From Hawksworthiomyces lignivorus (taxonomy: Eukaryota > Ascomycota > Sordariomycetes > Ophiostomatales > Ophiostomataceae): a stretch of 64,000 nt of DNA. A program made the position numbers and the translations under genes. Below, piece by piece: positions 45,595 through 58,337 of this stretch. Under the pieces are notes generated by a model. That model searched no databases, was not told the origin of the DNA, and saw nothing but the letters and a program-made list of their open reading frames with translations. The stretch is from contig NTMA01000021.1 in assembly GCA_002917075.1 (NCBI GenBank), positions 248,001 to 312,000 of the forward strand. Reading direction: 5' to 3'. Position 1 is the stretch's first letter, and each line of letters begins with the position of its first letter.

Positions 45595-47701
45595 GACGTC
45601 TTCGCTGTTCGGGGAGAGTGAATCTGAAAAAAGAAAGAAGATGGAGGAAAATGAGAGATGAGAAAAATGTATCGAAGGTCACAAACCTGTTCGAATTAAC
45701 TTAACTAAGGTAGATTGAACAATCGCGTCTCCTTTTGCTGCTTCGCAAGCAGAACAATGCATTTATCTGGCTTCAACACCATTTTGTCAGTTGCTGGGCA
45801 CTGGCCGTTAAGCCGATAAAACCCGACTCTAACCCGCTATCCCCCATACGTCACAAAAAACTCACCTCATTTGGATTAGGCGCATGTGAAGTGGAGAATT
45901 TAGTAGCTAGCTTTTTGGGTTACGAGTACTGTATATTATAGAAGGAGGTTTCATCTTGGCAGTTTGGTTTTGCCGCTTCAATCTGAAGTCTTAACAAACA
46001 ATTGAACATATGGGATTTAAGATAATCTATTATGGAATTTTCCTATAGCACATAGCTTGCTGCAATTTCTTGCAGCTGTTATTGCTGCCTCTATTTTATC
46101 AAATTTATAGCCTCACGAGGCTGCTCTCGATTTCCTACTTCTTTTCAAATATGAAGTAATACGAATCAATTCCGGTGGTCCAGTACCCACCGCCTTTGAC
46201 AGCGCCGATAATATACAGCATTAGCCTTGACAATCGCATCTTATACTCTGTATATACTCGTAATGTTAGAAAACCACATCTTGCTGTGTTAAAGAGGTAA
46301 ATTCGTGTGATGTGAATACCCCCGCAAATATCGCTTTTTCGTTCAAGGTGGTCACTTTTCATTCGTACATTTCTAGCCTTGTGCTACTAAAACACTCCAC
46401 AGTATCTTTTCTACTGGCTGAGTCTTCCATCATCACGCAGCAAGCAGAGGTCTTTTATGCTCCCTTGGGGTAGGCAATATCTTCGCCACAACGTAATAGG
46501 TGGCCGTCTTTAGTAGCACAAATTTCAGCTAAATAATCAACATGGAAGTTATTTCACTACATCATAATAGGAAGTCAACAGGCATAAAGTAGTTGGCAGT
46601 TACGAGACAACAAATGGTTTAATGTTTTTTGAAAGTCTGTAATATTTCCCCCCACCACCGTATAGTTTTTCTCTGCCCCCTTAAACCTCTTGCTATCTTA
46701 TTTCTGCAAAGACGGCAGCCATTGGCCTAGTTTTCCCTCTAAAATCTTTGTACGTTCTGTACTTCATTATCCCAACGGTGGCGCTTCTCACCGTACCAAA
46801 TCCAGCAAAGCGGGGCTACAAAGCGATGGCCTGTATGGCTAATTGATTGTTGCACTGCTTCCAACCGAAGAGGCTCTCAATACGATTCCCAGAGTGCGTT
46901 ATATGCTGGCTAGCATGTCGCTAGAACTTGTGAAAATCTTTTATTGTGTTAGTTTCGGCGAAAGATGCATGGAAAGAGTAAAAGAAATTGTAAGACACAA
47001 AAATCCGCCAGGGCATTAGAAAAATGTGCCTTGGAGATAGAACGGCATAGAGATTACTGCAGGAAGTCTAGCGGGTTTGCTCTGTGGTGATCTCGAATCA
47101 TAAGTTTGCAATTACCAGAGTAAGCCTTAGTATTCTGATCACGAATAATTGTATTTCATATAACTCGCCTGGCCTCGCAGTCATCTACGAAGCCATTTCT
47201 TGTATCCGTAAGTAAAGAGGGGTAGTTCCTTGGGCCATTACATATCGCATAATTGCATAACACCCACTTGTTTTTTCGTCTACCAGTTCCGTCCACTAAG
47301 CGCTGACCACGCACTGTGCCATTATTCATTCGCCGCACTAAAAGCCACTTTCTGTCCTCACTTTTGACTGCCACTGCCTCTCTCCAAATCTAAATATCAG
47401 CGCCTTCTCTTTTCTCTCTGACTTCCGTTTAGTTTCTCAACTCTGGCAAATTATATTTCCCTTTTAGAACTGTTCTACTTCACCTACTTTTCTTTTACGA
47501 TATTTCTTTTGTTGGCACTCTATTTTAGTTTTTGGTTGTGTCTCTTTCACTAAATACTCTAATTATCTTCCTACTGAGCTGTTCCCTGTGCTGCTTTCGT
47601 CCTATCTCATGAGATTTGGTCTATGGTGGCATCCCGGCGACGAATACAGCTATCGTACAGTCACGCCTGACCCGATCGCCGCCTGCCCCATGGCGTGATC
47701 C
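45595..47701. other. Divergent intergenic region between E1 alpha and UFD4
   Basis: About 2.1 kb of AT-leaning DNA, holding the promoters of two divergently transcribed genes. I see no coding signal, tRNA or repeat. Pyrimidine-rich stretches at about 47,400-47,620 probably belong to the UFD4 promoter or leader. Confidence 0.45.
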
Positions 47702-47971
47702 ATGGCAGAACGAACTCCCTTAGCAAAACCGCGTTCCAGATCGGTTCTCGATAACGATCTCCCTGGACGCCCACAATCCGCACCATCGCCGATATCTGCC
47801 AACACCACGACACAGTCTGTTTCCAGTCCTCTGCTGCCACGCCTACTGCCACCGCCACTGTCGCCGCCAGCTTCGCTACTCACGCCACAGGCTGTGACAT
47901 CGACGGAACTGACGTCTCGGGGCAATATTGAAATCGATCTGCTTGCATCAACGATCCCCTCGCAACGGTAG
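47702..47971 (+). other. Upstream ORF or alternative first exon of UFD4
   Basis: An 89-codon ORF with an ATG in context GATCCATGGC, rich in Ser and Pro. In an unspliced leader it would be an upstream ORF of UFD4. It also ends at a good donor (GTAGGT at 47,968). Joining 47,967 to the CTATAG acceptor at 48,351 puts it exactly in frame with the UFD4 start, adding 92 residues. That intron would be 384 bp, long for this gene set, so neither reading is certain. Confidence 0.35.
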
Positions 47972-48361
47972 GTAGACTACCTTTTCCTTCGAGTGGTCTC
48001 GCATTAGCTGGGTAATCCTCTATTTTCTTTTGACCGCGAGTCAAACATATATTCTATCGTGAGATCATTTCTCGAGTATATGATTATTTCTTATTTCACG
48101 TTTCCTCAACATCACATGAATCCCACCTCTTAACTGTAATGCTGAAAATACCAATGTAATACGACAGTTTTTTTTGCTGTCGCTTTATTGCATTTCCTTG
48201 TTCTCCGTTTCCTACTGCTGCTATTATCTTGTTTTGCTTTTCTGCGTTTGTAATATCTTTCATGTTGGATCCCCTACCGACGTCAGCTGGCATATCTCTC
48301 ACTCCTTTTCTTAATTATTTAATACCGGCTACATCGAATTTAAACCTATAGCACTTTACTC

Positions 48362-51300
48362 ATGTCGTCTAGAATAACTCGCGCTTCAGCACGTCACACT
48401 GCTAGACAACCTACCTCTTCTTTGACTGCAATCTCCGATACTCCAACTACAATTGCTACAGGCTTATCAAATCAACCAAGACGACGTTCTCCGTCTCCAC
48501 CTTCGATCGATCATACTCGAAGACTATCCCGGAAGAGAACGGCGGACCGGGCCGCGGGTGTCAATACCGCAGACAACGAAGAACTTCCTGGACCTGTAGC
48601 TGCCGCGAATCGTCGCCCAAAGCGGCAAAAACTAACCGAACTGCACTCACCGGTATCTCCTGGGCTTTTTCTCCCTCCTGCTGCCTCTACTCGAAGTCGC
48701 AAGGGTAAAATCACAGTTGCTATGTCTGGTACAGGGTAAAATTTTAAGGCACCCTCTTTGTCCTTAGAATTAATTTTACTTCTAGCATTATTATGAGAGA
48801 ATCAAACGCTGACTATTTTCACTAGGTCAGCTCCGGTTCTTCCTGAGCCGCCAGGGGACCCGGTTTTGTCACGCCGATCTGCAAATCACGCAGAGAAAAG
48901 TGTCCAAGGTAGGCTGGATAATACTGAAATGAATGCGAGTCGATTAGACGTTGATCCTGAAGGGATAAAGCGGGAACAAGGAGAATAGCGACGAAAGCAA
49001 GACAAAAAAAATTAGAATTCGGAGGCTAATTGCAGTGAAATTCCTGAAGATACACCTAGGTCCAGATCTCCGTCTTCTGGCTCACCCAATCGTACTGAGC
49101 AACTGTCACGGGATCGTCAAGATCTGGACACCGCAATGACAGGCACGGACGAAATAGTTAATGAACGAGCTCCCTCACCCTCCCTCCAAAATGACGATAA
49201 TCATGATGATGACGATAGCGACGAGAATGACGACGGTGTTATGCACCATTATGCGGAAGATGGCCGTGCCGATCTATTTGGCGGAGCCTTTACTACATCA
49301 CACCGTTCAGGGGGCCTTCCTGCTGCATTGTCAATGCTAGGCGGAATGCTCTCAATATCTGGTATCGGTAGTCGTTTGAGAGACATCCTGAACAACCTGC
49401 GTCAAAAAGATGACCTCTCTGTACAGCTGATTGCCCTACAAGATCTTTCAGAAATTCTTCTCGTATCGAACGAGGATAATTTGTCAGGCAGCTTCTCTCC
49501 TGATGCGTATGTGCGTGAGCTAGTCACTTTAATGCAGCCCAATGAAATCACGGGAGAAGAAAATCCGGAGGTGATGCTTCTTGCCTGTCGCTGTCTAGCA
49601 AACCTAATGGAGGCTTTGCCAGCAAGTGTAGCGAATGTGGTCTACGGCGGCGCTGTACCTGTTCTCTGCCAGAAGCTCTTGGAGATTTCTTTTATTGACC
49701 TTGCTGAACAAGCCCTGAGCACACTCGAGAAAATATCCGTCGAGTATCCGGCAAGTATCGTCCGCGAAGGTGGCCTCACTGCGTGCTTGTCTTACTTAGA
49801 GTTTTTTGCCACTAGCACGCAGCGCACAGCTGTAACGACAGCTGCAAATTGTTGTCGCAACATCCCAAATGATTCATTTCCTGTTGTTCGCGATGTCATG
49901 CCCATCTTACTGAACGTTCTCAACAGTAGTGACCAGCGTGTCGTCGAACAAGCCGCTCTCTGTGTCTCCCGCATTGTGGAAAGCTTTAAGCACTACCCCT
50001 CTAAATTAGAAGAACTTGTTGGGGTCGATCTGCTGAAGGCTATCCTTCGCCTTCTTATCCCTGGTTCAACAAATCATTTGATCGGGCCTAGCTTACACAC
50101 GCAGTTTCTGCGGGTTTTGGCCATCACCGCCGACGATAGTCCGCGTTTGGCAGCTGAGCTGTTCAAGATGAACGTCGTCGAAACACTATATCAGATTTTG
50201 ACAGGCGTATCACCTCCGGCGACAGACGTGGACATAGCTTCTCAGTTAGATAGCGTTCTTATCATGCAAGCTCTAATCCACCGCCCTAGAGAGCAAATTA
50301 TTGAAACTCTCAATGTCATCTGCAACTTGCTACCGAAGCAGTCCGATACTACATCTCCCGAGTTTCCTTCCGACAACACTGATGGCCAACGGGCCTCAAG
50401 TGAAAACACGACTGCTGCCAACAGTGCTATAGTGGGATATTGGAAAAGACCGGCCTCAAATGACAAGCGCCTCGATCTATTACAAGGATGCAGAGAAGAA
50501 GTTCGACGCTTCGCGCTCATTTTGTTTCCCACGCTGATAGACGCATATTCAAGTACTGTGAACCTGGAAGTCCGGCTAAAAGTCTTGTCAGCCCAAATTA
50601 AGATGCTGTCTAATTTTGATAGAGATATTATTTTGGAGGCTTTGAAAGCCGTTCCATATGCATCTTTTCTTGCTGCAATCTTCTCTCAGCAGGACCACCC
50701 TTCTCTGGTGAAGTCTGCTCTGCAAGCGACTGAGCTTCTTATGAGTCGACTGGACGAAGTATACAGATATCAACTTTATCGAGAGGGGGTTATTAGTGAG
50801 ATTGAGAAAATTGCCGCCACGCCTGATGTGAAGGAAGATGCGGAAACGACACCGCTACGTGGATTTAGCGATATTCTCAGACAGGGGGAATCTCATGATG
50901 CAGATGATGTAATTATTGACCATCACTCATCGGCCGTGGCTAGTGACCGTGAATCAGAGGGAGTGACCTCTGATTCTGACAACGAAGATAACGATGGACT
51001 CAACGAAGTAGAGAACGACAGCGAAGATGATCGCGATGTGGGAAGAGCCGAAGCAAATGGTGACCTAGATTTGGACGAGGGTGAGGATGAAGACGAGGAC
51101 GAGGACGAGGAGGAAGAGGGCAAGTCTCATCACACCTCCGATGAAGACGACGAAGAAAACGAGCATGATGCCGGGAATGAACAGGACAGGATTTCCGGAT
51201 CTCCAGTTAGCTCGGAGAGTTCACTCATGTCCAACGACCTTCCTCTAAGAAACTATGCTGCAGATTCACCTTCGCGGACCCAGATAACCCTTCTTGCTAG

Positions 51301-54300
51301 GAGGTTTCTGGATAGACATGAAACGGAGAAGAATGATAAGGCGATGCGGAAGAAGGCGACGCAAACTTTATCCAATCTTTGCGCCGTAGCGGACGAGATC
51401 TCAGCTTTCTATCTTACTCGAACATCAGAGAGCCTCCCACTTGAGGACGGTATAAGTTTGTTCAAACAATTAGCCGCTTTTTTTGATTCTGATGTCTTTG
51501 AGAGCGTCACTAGTGCAGAGCTTCTCGCATCTGGTGTAGTGCATGTTCTCGAGCAAGTTTTCAGCAATCTCGATGAGAGTCTTGTCAGCGCCGCGCAGTC
51601 TGCTTTCCTTGAAGCCTTTATGGGGCTTTCTGTGAAGTCCCGCTCTAGGACGGCTACGGCTGACTCACTCACTACACCATTCAGCATTTTGGTCCATAAA
51701 CTGCAAGATCTACTCAGCAGATCAGAGCATTTCGAAGTTGTAACGGTTCATCACAACACATTTGACGGTAACCATAGCAGTGCTGCATCAATGCTAGCGA
51801 AGCAGATACGCCTTCGTTTAGTGGCGGGCGATGACTCAGATGTTCCACGAGCTTTTCGAAGCATCATGGTTTCAATTCACGCCATTGCGACTTTTAAAAC
51901 TCTCGAGGACTACCTACGGCCTCGCATCAGCCTCTCTGATCGTTCTAGAGGTCCTACAAGGGATGGCTTGTCAAGGGCCTTAGCTGCTATGGCTGGCTCA
52001 TCTACAGGTCCCCTAGGCATAGCTGCAGCTACGCGTTTTGCTGAACGTAGTTCGCAATTGTTTTCTGGTCCTCCTTCCATGCAAACGAATATACCTCCTG
52101 TCATTTCTGGGACATCCAAGCACTCCGGACCCCGACAATCTCAGCCATCGGCTCCTCTGTCATCCTTGAATCTCCGCTCGAATCGTAGATCAAGCAAGGT
52201 TAAGACGGTGGCGCAACAAGCACAAGGACATATAGGCGATCCTTCGACAACTCCAAACCAAGCTTCCAAAACTGGGGGAAAGACAGCCCTTCGTCGATCC
52301 CCTCGACACCAGCTGCCCGCAACTTCTGATAGTCATCATTCTTTACCACCAAACGGTGACGATCCGTTAGTCGATACCCTGGAGTGTGCTAATGAAAGAC
52401 AAATATCGGAGGATAGCGAAGACCTTTCGGAGAGCAATGCTATGGATACTATTGTTGGTGACCTTGATGAAGATATAGGTAGCAACTCGTCTCCAGACCC
52501 ATCAGCAGTTAGTCTGGAGATTGTTGCCGATGACAAAATAACGGCGCACCAAGAGCGTGGCGCTCGTATTTCTCCAGCGCTGCAAGAGTCGCCAAATGTT
52601 ACTGGCAATAATCGTGTAAGCGCTCTCTCGAGTGCATTACATGATACATCTTCAGGAAATTCTTCACCTCGTCCAGCATCATATGCGGCTGAGAAACAGG
52701 CTCTAATCCAGGACTGGCATATGGAATTCACATTAAATGGAAAACTGGTGCCAATGGATAATACGGTATATCGTGCTGTTCTTGGCTCTGTAGATGAACG
52801 CCATGAGCATCTAGGTCGTTCAGTTTGGTCAGCAGTTCATACAGTGAATTACCGCCGAGTGCCTGGTCCAAGCAGCCCCGAACCTTCCGGATTTGGGTGT
52901 TCCTTTGACAGCACCAACAACGATTTGGATATGTCAGATGTGAATGCCAGTCAAGGCCTTTCGAGCAAGAACCCCGTTGCTTCGTCGATCCTGCGTCTTC
53001 TAAAGCATCTTCATGACTTGAATGCCAATGTTGATGACGTTTTGGTGGCCGACAAGGAAATGTTGAGGTTGAATACAGAGCCATTGCTGCAATTTGTCAA
53101 CACAAAGCTCACGGCAAAGTTAAACCGCCAACTTGAAGAGCCGCTCATAGTGGCGAGCAATTGCCTTCCCAACTGGAGCGAGGACTTGGCAAGACTTTAT
53201 CCCTTTTTATTCCCTTTCGAGACCCGCCATCTTTTTCTACAATCCACATCCTTCGGTTACGCCCGTTCCATGGCTCGATGGCAGAATTCTCAAGTGCAAG
53301 ATGAATCGCGTCGTGACCGCCGCGATGATCGACCCTTCCTTGGCCGCCTTCAACGGCAGAAAGTGCGAATATCTCGATCTAAAATCCTTGAATCGGCGGT
53401 GAAGGTCATGGAACTTTATGGAGCGTCACAAAGTATCCTCGAAGTTGAATATTTTGAAGAAGTTGGGACAGGGCTGGGGCCAACACTCGAATTTTATTCG
53501 ACTGTATCCAAGGAGTTTTCAAAGAAGAAGCTCAGGTTATGGCGCGACAACAACTTGAACGATTCGGAGTTTGTATCAAATTCGAACGGGCTATTTCCGC
53601 GCCCCCTGAGTGAAGAGGATGCCACTGGTACCAATGGCGAACGTATCATGAGCCTCTTCCGGGCACTCGGCAAATTCGTGGCTAGAAGTATGCTTGACTC
53701 GCGTATCATTGATATCAACTTCAACCCAATCTTCTTCCGCATTGGGGACGAGTTATCTGGGGTACGACCGTCTCTAGGCGCTATTAAGGTCGTTGACCCT
53801 ACTTTAGCTCGGTCTCTGCTCCTCATTAAGAAGTTTGCTATTTCCAAAAAAGAAATCGACGAGAACCTGCATTACACAGTGGCTGAAAGGGCAGCTGCCA
53901 TCCAAAACATTACTGTAAACAACACACATGTCGAAGATCTGTCTCTGGATTTCACCCTTCCTGGCTATCCGGAGATTGAGCTAATTCCAGGCGGAGCACA
54001 AGTTGGTGTCACAATTTACAACGTTGATGAATACGTTGAAAAGGTAGTGGCCATGACTTTAGAGAGAGGAGTACGAAGACAAGTGGATGCCTTCCGTAAG
54101 GGGTTTTCCGAAGTATTTCCCTACTCAGCCCTGAGCGCCTTTACTCCAGATGAGTTGGTGTCCCTCTTCGGGCGCGTTGAGGAAGACTGGTCTCTTGAGA
54201 GTAAGTTTTTGTTGTTTTTCCTCTTTTATTTGGAGATCCACCGCTAACATCGCCCTTTTCTGTAAAAATTAGCCCTTACAGATTCCATCAAGGCCGATCA

Positions 54301-54688
54301 CGGGTTCAACATGGACAGTCGGAGTGTAAAGAATCTTCTTCAGATCATGAGTGAGATGACACCGGCAGAGCGCAGGGAGTTTCTCCAGTTTACCACCGGG
54401 AGCCCAAAGCTGCCTATTGGTGGTACGTTGTATTTTTTTTAATGTCGTGATCGTGCAGTATTGTCTTGCTAATGGTTGTCTATTTGTCTAGGATTTCGTA
54501 GTTTGACACCAATGTTTACGGTAGTATGCAAGCCCAGCGAGGCTCCGTATACATCAGATGACTACCTCCCGAGTGTGATGACATGTGTCAATTATCTAAA
54601 ATTGCCTGACTATACGAGTATTGAAGTGCTAAGAAAGCGGTTATTTACTGCTATTAAGGAAGGTCAAGGCGCGTTTCACCTATCATGA
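48362..54688 (+). CDS. UFD4: HECT-type E3 ubiquitin ligase, Ufd4/TRIP12 type
   Basis: Ufd4 ligases extend ubiquitin chains on ubiquitin-fusion and N-degron substrates. The model is exons 48,362-48,735, 48,826-48,908, 49,050-54,200, 54,273-54,422 and 54,492-54,688, in frame over 1,984 residues. It starts [12 protein letters not shown], followed by a basic, Ser-rich N-terminus with nuclear-signal-like RRPKRQK. An ARM/HEAT-like region follows (from about 49,330; [28 protein letters not shown]), then a Glu/Asp-rich stretch (about 51,070-51,165). The C-terminal HECT domain has [20 protein letters not shown] and the catalytic Cys in [12 protein letters not shown] (codon 54,584-54,586). The last two introns are clear. 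The intron at 48,909-49,049 is inferred: without it, in-frame TAG codons at 48,986 and 49,013 end the reading. Its GAAG acceptor is weak, so a frameshift or sequence error is also possible. Confidence 0.88.
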
Positions 54689-55311
54689 GGCAGGACGATT
54701 ATTATGTTTCCTTTCTCCCCTACTCTACTCTCATTTCTGTTTCACTGGAGACATCGCCTTACAAACTAGCATCGTATTCTCTCGATATTAGAGAAAGGTA
54801 TAAACACAAAGAATGGAATAGTTTGTGGCAAGGGAAAAATCAGGCACAGATTTATATATGTCAATAAATTACGGATATGGAGTGCGAGCTGCTTTAGTTG
54901 TATCCAACATAATAAATTGATGATCACATGAATTTCGTGTAGAGGAATGTAAAATGCCCTAACCGCTTAGGAGGCACAAGAGTATTACTCTCTTCCCAGG
55001 CTATCGTATTAGTGAGGGATTATTCTTCTTTATCTTCTGAATTAGTAGCTTTAACCGAACTGAACTTAACAAAAATAGTGCTGATTGTTGACCTTACAAA
55101 CACATATGCTTATACACGGTATACTGACGCACCTAGCGAAAATAAAATGTATGTTTAACACATCGTGTTAAAGCCGACGAGAGCTACGTGAATTCGCGCG
55201 ACGCGTTCTGTATGCTGTTTCGAGCTACGATGCCCCTACTCGTCCAGGTTCACAACTGAATAATTACCCATATAGTCAACGCTAACTACTAAATACCTCA
55301 TTGCTCTATAG
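54689..55311. other. Intergenic region
   Basis: 3' region of UFD4 and promoter of the ASCH-like gene. Just before 55,312 there is a GCTAAC branch site and a CTATAG acceptor, so an upstream non-coding or short coding exon of the next gene probably lies here. I could not fix its donor. Confidence 0.45.
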
Positions 55312-55343
55312 ATGTGCGTACTGACGCAAACTGCATCTACAAC

Positions 55344-58337
55344 ATGCAGCTAGAAGGGCAATCACGAATCCGCTCTCCGACAACCTCATCAGTCTCAGAT
55401 TTTTCTCGCGTTTGCAATTCGAAGCAGCCACCACAACAGCAGGTCCATTTTCCAAACCGTAGGAAAGTAATAAAGAGATACAGCCGAGACATTTCAGTCA
55501 GATCCCCAAGACAGCGCACATTAACACAAATTGGTTATGTTTCAACTTCGCCGCCATCAGATTTAAGAGACTTTGATGCCCTGATCCCGGATTTGGACGA
55601 GGCTGGCCTTACATTGGGTTTGGGAACGAAGCCGAATAATAGAAATACGAGCAAAAATGCTAAGGCTGTTTGCAGAAAAGACGACCAAGGCAAGCGATAT
55701 AGAATTCGCCGTAAGACGGAAGATTTTTCGACCTCCTTATTTCAAACACAGACATTGACACAGCTCGTATCTCGTGAGAGCTACTCTAAACTCGGCGAAG
55801 ATTATGTCAATAGCCTTCCCGAAACAATCATTTTAGACTCAGAAGATGAAGGCTATTCTGCTTTTACCGATATCAAAGCCCGAAATTCTCTCTCCGTGGA
55901 AATGCTTGAAGAAGAAGACAGGCCTCTCGAATATTCAACAGATGACCATGCATCGAAACAACGCGTGGGAACAAAGGGAGCGAATTCAGTCGAAATCGTC
56001 ACCACTCCTACGGCCTCGCGATGCGAAGTACCTTCCTCACAGCCGAGCCCTTTTACCCCTATAGCACTGATCAACGGCCATCATAGCCCACCACGCTTCC
56101 AACAAATATCCCCATTACAGAATAAGATGAAGAATCAAAGTCGAGGTGTTTCTAGTACCAGTAGAGATCCAGCTCTACAAGATATGTCGGCCCGGCCAAC
56201 AGTAAAGCGCCTAACACTGGATGAGGATGTGATGTACGGATTTACTGGGGACGTGCAGGATACACAAATCGCAGATATATCTGTCGACCAGAAGAGACTA
56301 CAGCTTAGAGGGCCTAGAAGGCTTCGTTCTACGGAAATACGAGCACAGTCAAGCCGGCATAGCAATGGATATTCTGGGCTTGAAATGAGAGGAAAAGCTC
56401 GGACTAAGCTTAACCAGGGCCCTGCCTCAGAGCCAGAACCAAAGCAGGTGAAACTGTGTTCTGTGAAGAGGCAACATACAGAGATTCCCGACTCAGATGA
56501 CGAGAATGCGGCCCTAGATGCTTCGTCCCAGACTCCACATACAACGGCAATATGGCTAGTTGAAAAAGATGGGAATACTAATACCAATTTTGAACGTTCA
56601 ATGCCGTCTTCGTCACTCTCCTTTCTATCGGATTCAGGGCCAGGCACTGTTGCTCAACCATCTCGAGAAATGTGGCCTCTTAAGGCCGTGAACCGTCAGC
56701 TGTCCCAATTCCATCCTCGACCAAACGCACAATGTAAGGGGACTTGTCCCTCTTCTGAACAAACTGAAACGCCAAAGACGAGCCCTTCTTCCACTGCTGC
56801 CAAAAGACAGCCCAAGCTTGGTAGTTGCTCTGGCGCAGAAATCGAACCGGTGGTCCCTCCTAAACAAAGCTCGCCTATACAAAAAGGATTAAATCTGAAC
56901 TCTGTACCGACACTTGAGTTGCCGTCGTACAATACGGCATTTCATTGCTGTACTTCCTGGGGAATGCCACACAGAAGCGGGTACGATATTAAATCCCAGG
57001 CGATGGAAACGCGACAGATCAACAGCCAAAGCCTAGAAAGCCAGCGGGTTCCACTCGAAGTTATCAATAGCTTAGGCGCTCAAACGGATCGATCCGATAT
57101 TATAATCTCCATCCACCCAACACAAATTTGCAATATTATTGATGGGAAGAAGGATCATGAATTCCGCAACTATAAAATCCCACAAACAGTAAGCCGTTTC
57201 TGGATTTACGTCACACAGCCCATATGTGAGCTTCAGTACATGGCTGTCATAGCTGCTGGTTTTCGACAGCCTGGCGAGATCGATAGCAACAGCGGCGCAG
57301 GCAATACTGAATTCAACGCAGGTCAAATGACGGCCAAGTTCGCCTACAAACTACTGCAACTATACCAGCTGAACAATCCAGTTCCGCTACAAATAATGAA
57401 GGAAAACGGTTGGGTGGATGGTCCTCCGCAGCGCTATACTTACGTTCCTCCCACAGCTGTTGGTACTCTCCTAAGCAATCTGCGGTGCGCAATTTTCGAC
57501 ACAGTTCCTAGAACCTACACAGTGGAAAACGATCCAAAAACTTCACGAGACCCAATCAAAGACGTCGCGTCCGTTTCTCAGCATATTGAGGCACAGGTTC
57601 AGCCTCCTACCCCAGAAAGACAGATATGCTCGACGCGAAAGCCGCTTCCTCCAGCCAGCCAGCAGCACCACGTAGCGGCTGAAGCTACATCATCTTGTCC
57701 CATGGATTTTCCTTTCATAACCAGTGACTCTTTGGAAAGCATTGTGAATTCGAATTTTGCTCAACCGCCACATTTCCCAGCTAGGCTTAGGTCCGAAGAT
57801 GATATCAAGCGTCAATCTGTTTCGTCCAGAAGGTATAACGAGACCTTTTCTTCAAAGGCATCGACATCCACCGTACTGCCTACTAGGAGGACGTCATTGT
57901 TTTGCGACACAGTAGACGCAGGATCTCTAGCCGAGTTGGGACAACAGACGGAGGATCGATCATTTCCAGTGTTCCCTCTTGATCCGTGCTCTTGGTCACA
58001 GCCAAGTTTAGTGCAGCCGAATGTAATGTCTGCATCTGGCGACAGGACCAAAAATAATAAGGAAGAAATTCATCCAACAGGAGATGCTTGGCAAAGGTCT
58101 GTGACTCAAGATCTAAATCCGAGGTTATCATCCCAGTGGACCTCACAGATTCAACGGCAGCAGCAGCAGCGAGTGAACCCACGCTTCAAACAACGGCGCA
58201 AGCATCTGGGATTGAGAGCATCGTCAGCATCATCAGCAGATTCAACGCAGATTGTTTTACCTGATAGTATATATGACGATATGCCACAAGCGCCTTCAGC
58301 TGTTATTCTTGATTCGGAAGACTCTGAAGACGAATAG
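55344..58337 (+). CDS. ASCH/PUA-like domain protein with SUMO-interaction-like motifs
   Basis: From the first in-frame ATG the protein has 997 residues and one exon. The frame stays open upstream to a probable acceptor at 55,311, so a short first exon may add residues. Most of it is Ser/Pro/Gln-rich and looks disordered. The only folded region is about residues 580-725, beginning IIISIHPTQICNIIDGKKDH and then EFRNYKI. The start (I-S-I-x-P, then a Gly-Lys-Lys turn, then E-F-R) is that of ASCH domains, an RNA-binding PUA-superfamily fold. Residues 162-169 (IILDSEDE) and the very C-terminus (VILDSEDSEDE) fit the SUMO-interaction pattern of a hydrophobic core followed by acidic/Ser residues. IPDSDDEN near residue 390 is similar. 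A nuclear, SUMO-linked nucleic-acid-binding role is inference; I know no named family for the whole protein. Confidence 0.8.
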   Translation: MQLEGQSRIRSPTTSSVSDFSRVCNSKQPPQQQVHFPNRRKVIKRYSRDISVRSPRQRTLTQIGYVSTSPPSDLRDFDALIPDLDEAGLTLGLGTKPNNRNTSKNAKAVCRKDDQGKRYRIRRKTEDFSTSLFQTQTLTQLVSRESYSKLGEDYVNSLPETIILDSEDEGYSAFTDIKARNSLSVEMLEEEDRPLEYSTDDHASKQRVGTKGANSVEIVTTPTASRCEVPSSQPSPFTPIALINGHHSPPRFQQISPLQNKMKNQSRGVSSTSRDPALQDMSARPTVKRLTLDEDVMYGFTGDVQDTQIADISVDQKRLQLRGPRRLRSTEIRAQSSRHSNGYSGLEMRGKARTKLNQGPASEPEPKQVKLCSVKRQHTEIPDSDDENAALDASSQTPHTTAIWLVEKDGNTNTNFERSMPSSSLSFLSDSGPGTVAQPSREMWPLKAVNRQLSQFHPRPNAQCKGTCPSSEQTETPKTSPSSTAAKRQPKLGSCSGAEIEPVVPPKQSSPIQKGLNLNSVPTLELPSYNTAFHCCTSWGMPHRSGYDIKSQAMETRQINSQSLESQRVPLEVINSLGAQTDRSDIIISIHPTQICNIIDGKKDHEFRNYKIPQTVSRFWIYVTQPICELQYMAVIAAGFRQPGEIDSNSGAGNTEFNAGQMTAKFAYKLLQLYQLNNPVPLQIMKENGWVDGPPQRYTYVPPTAVGTLLSNLRCAIFDTVPRTYTVENDPKTSRDPIKDVASVSQHIEAQVQPPTPERQICSTRKPLPPASQQHHVAAEATSSCPMDFPFITSDSLESIVNSNFAQPPHFPARLRSEDDIKRQSVSSRRYNETFSSKASTSTVLPTRRTSLFCDTVDAGSLAELGQQTEDRSFPVFPLDPCSWSQPSLVQPNVMSASGDRTKNNKEEIHPTGDAWQRSVTQDLNPRLSSQWTSQIQRQQQQRVNPRFKQRRKHLGLRASSASSADSTQIVLPDSIYDDMPQAPSAVILDSEDSEDE

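Noticed and set aside
50923..51123. Poly-Ser minus-strand ORF
   Set aside because: Antisense reading of the Glu/Asp-rich stretch of UFD4.
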